In this document: positions 5,600-5,627 of the stretch, in pieces | How positions within the stretch are numbered: position 1 is the first letter of the stretch | How the letters are laid out: every line of letters begins with the position of its first letter | Source: Mycoplasmatota bacterium | GTDB taxonomy: Bacteria; Bacillota_I; Bacilli_A; RF39; UBA660 | NCBI GenBank assembly: GCA_012840755.1 | Contig: DUWA01000080.1 | Location: forward strand, 1 to 5,627 | Reading direction: 5' to 3' | Length of the DNA: 5,627 bases | Translations under genes and position numbers: made by a program | The notes under the pieces: generated by a model | Database searches by the model: none | Told to the model about the DNA's origin: nothing | What the model saw: the letters and a program-made list of their open reading frames with translations, nothing else

Positions 5600-5608
5600 A
5601 TTATACCA
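5600..5608 (-). promoter_or_regulatory. Possible extended -10 promoter for the DUF3883 unit
   Basis: On the minus strand TGGTATAAT (5608-5600) has a perfect -10 hexamer preceded by a TGn extension. A 17-bp-spaced -35 would run off the window edge, so it cannot be judged. If used, the leader to the ATG at 5449 would be about 145 nt and would contain the three inverted repeats. Perfect TATAAT matches are common in such AT-rich DNA. Confidence 0.4.
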
Positions 5609-5627
5609 TTAAAAAATATTTTACATC

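Overview
The window comes from a very AT-rich bacterium that uses the standard code: the tryptophan codons I checked are TGG, and the genes end in TAA or TAG. Strong Shine-Dalgarno sequences and the gene families present (tRNA-Met cytidine acetate ligase, HelD, MutM, MurI) point to a low-GC Firmicute or Mollicutes-related lineage. The sequence alone does not fix the genus.

Layout. Bases 1-450 (+) are the 3' end of a tmcAL (ylbM-like) gene whose 5' part lies outside the window. A bidirectional terminator at about 473-499 separates it from a convergent minus-strand operon read murI (4233-3481), mutM (3471-2641), helD (2607-508). The operon has a near-consensus sigma-A promoter just upstream of murI, with TTGAAA and TATAAT 17 bp apart. 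Spacing between the genes is 9 bp and 33 bp. The operon joins cell-wall D-glutamate supply, oxidative DNA repair and RNA polymerase recycling; these are housekeeping roles with no obvious common pathway.

Upstream of the operon, and also on the minus strand, lies a separate unit at 5449-4482 with its own terminator. It reads as two open frames of 144 and 169 codons. Together they look like one roughly 322-residue protein broken by a single net -1 frameshift at about 5018-5033. The N-terminal half is a Gly- and aromatic-rich domain of unknown function. The C-terminal half is a DUF3883/NOV_C domain that keeps a PDDEXK-nuclease-like D...ExK signature. This is the accessory, probably defence-related, part of the window. 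Its base composition is visibly richer in GC than its neighbours, and neither candidate start codon has a good ribosome binding site, both of which fit horizontal acquisition.

Non-coding stretches. Bases 4234-4481 hold the murI promoter, two inverted repeats and the terminator of the DUF3883 unit. Bases 5450-5627 hold a possible extended -10 promoter and three inverted repeats. I saw no tRNA, rRNA, CRISPR array or insertion sequence.
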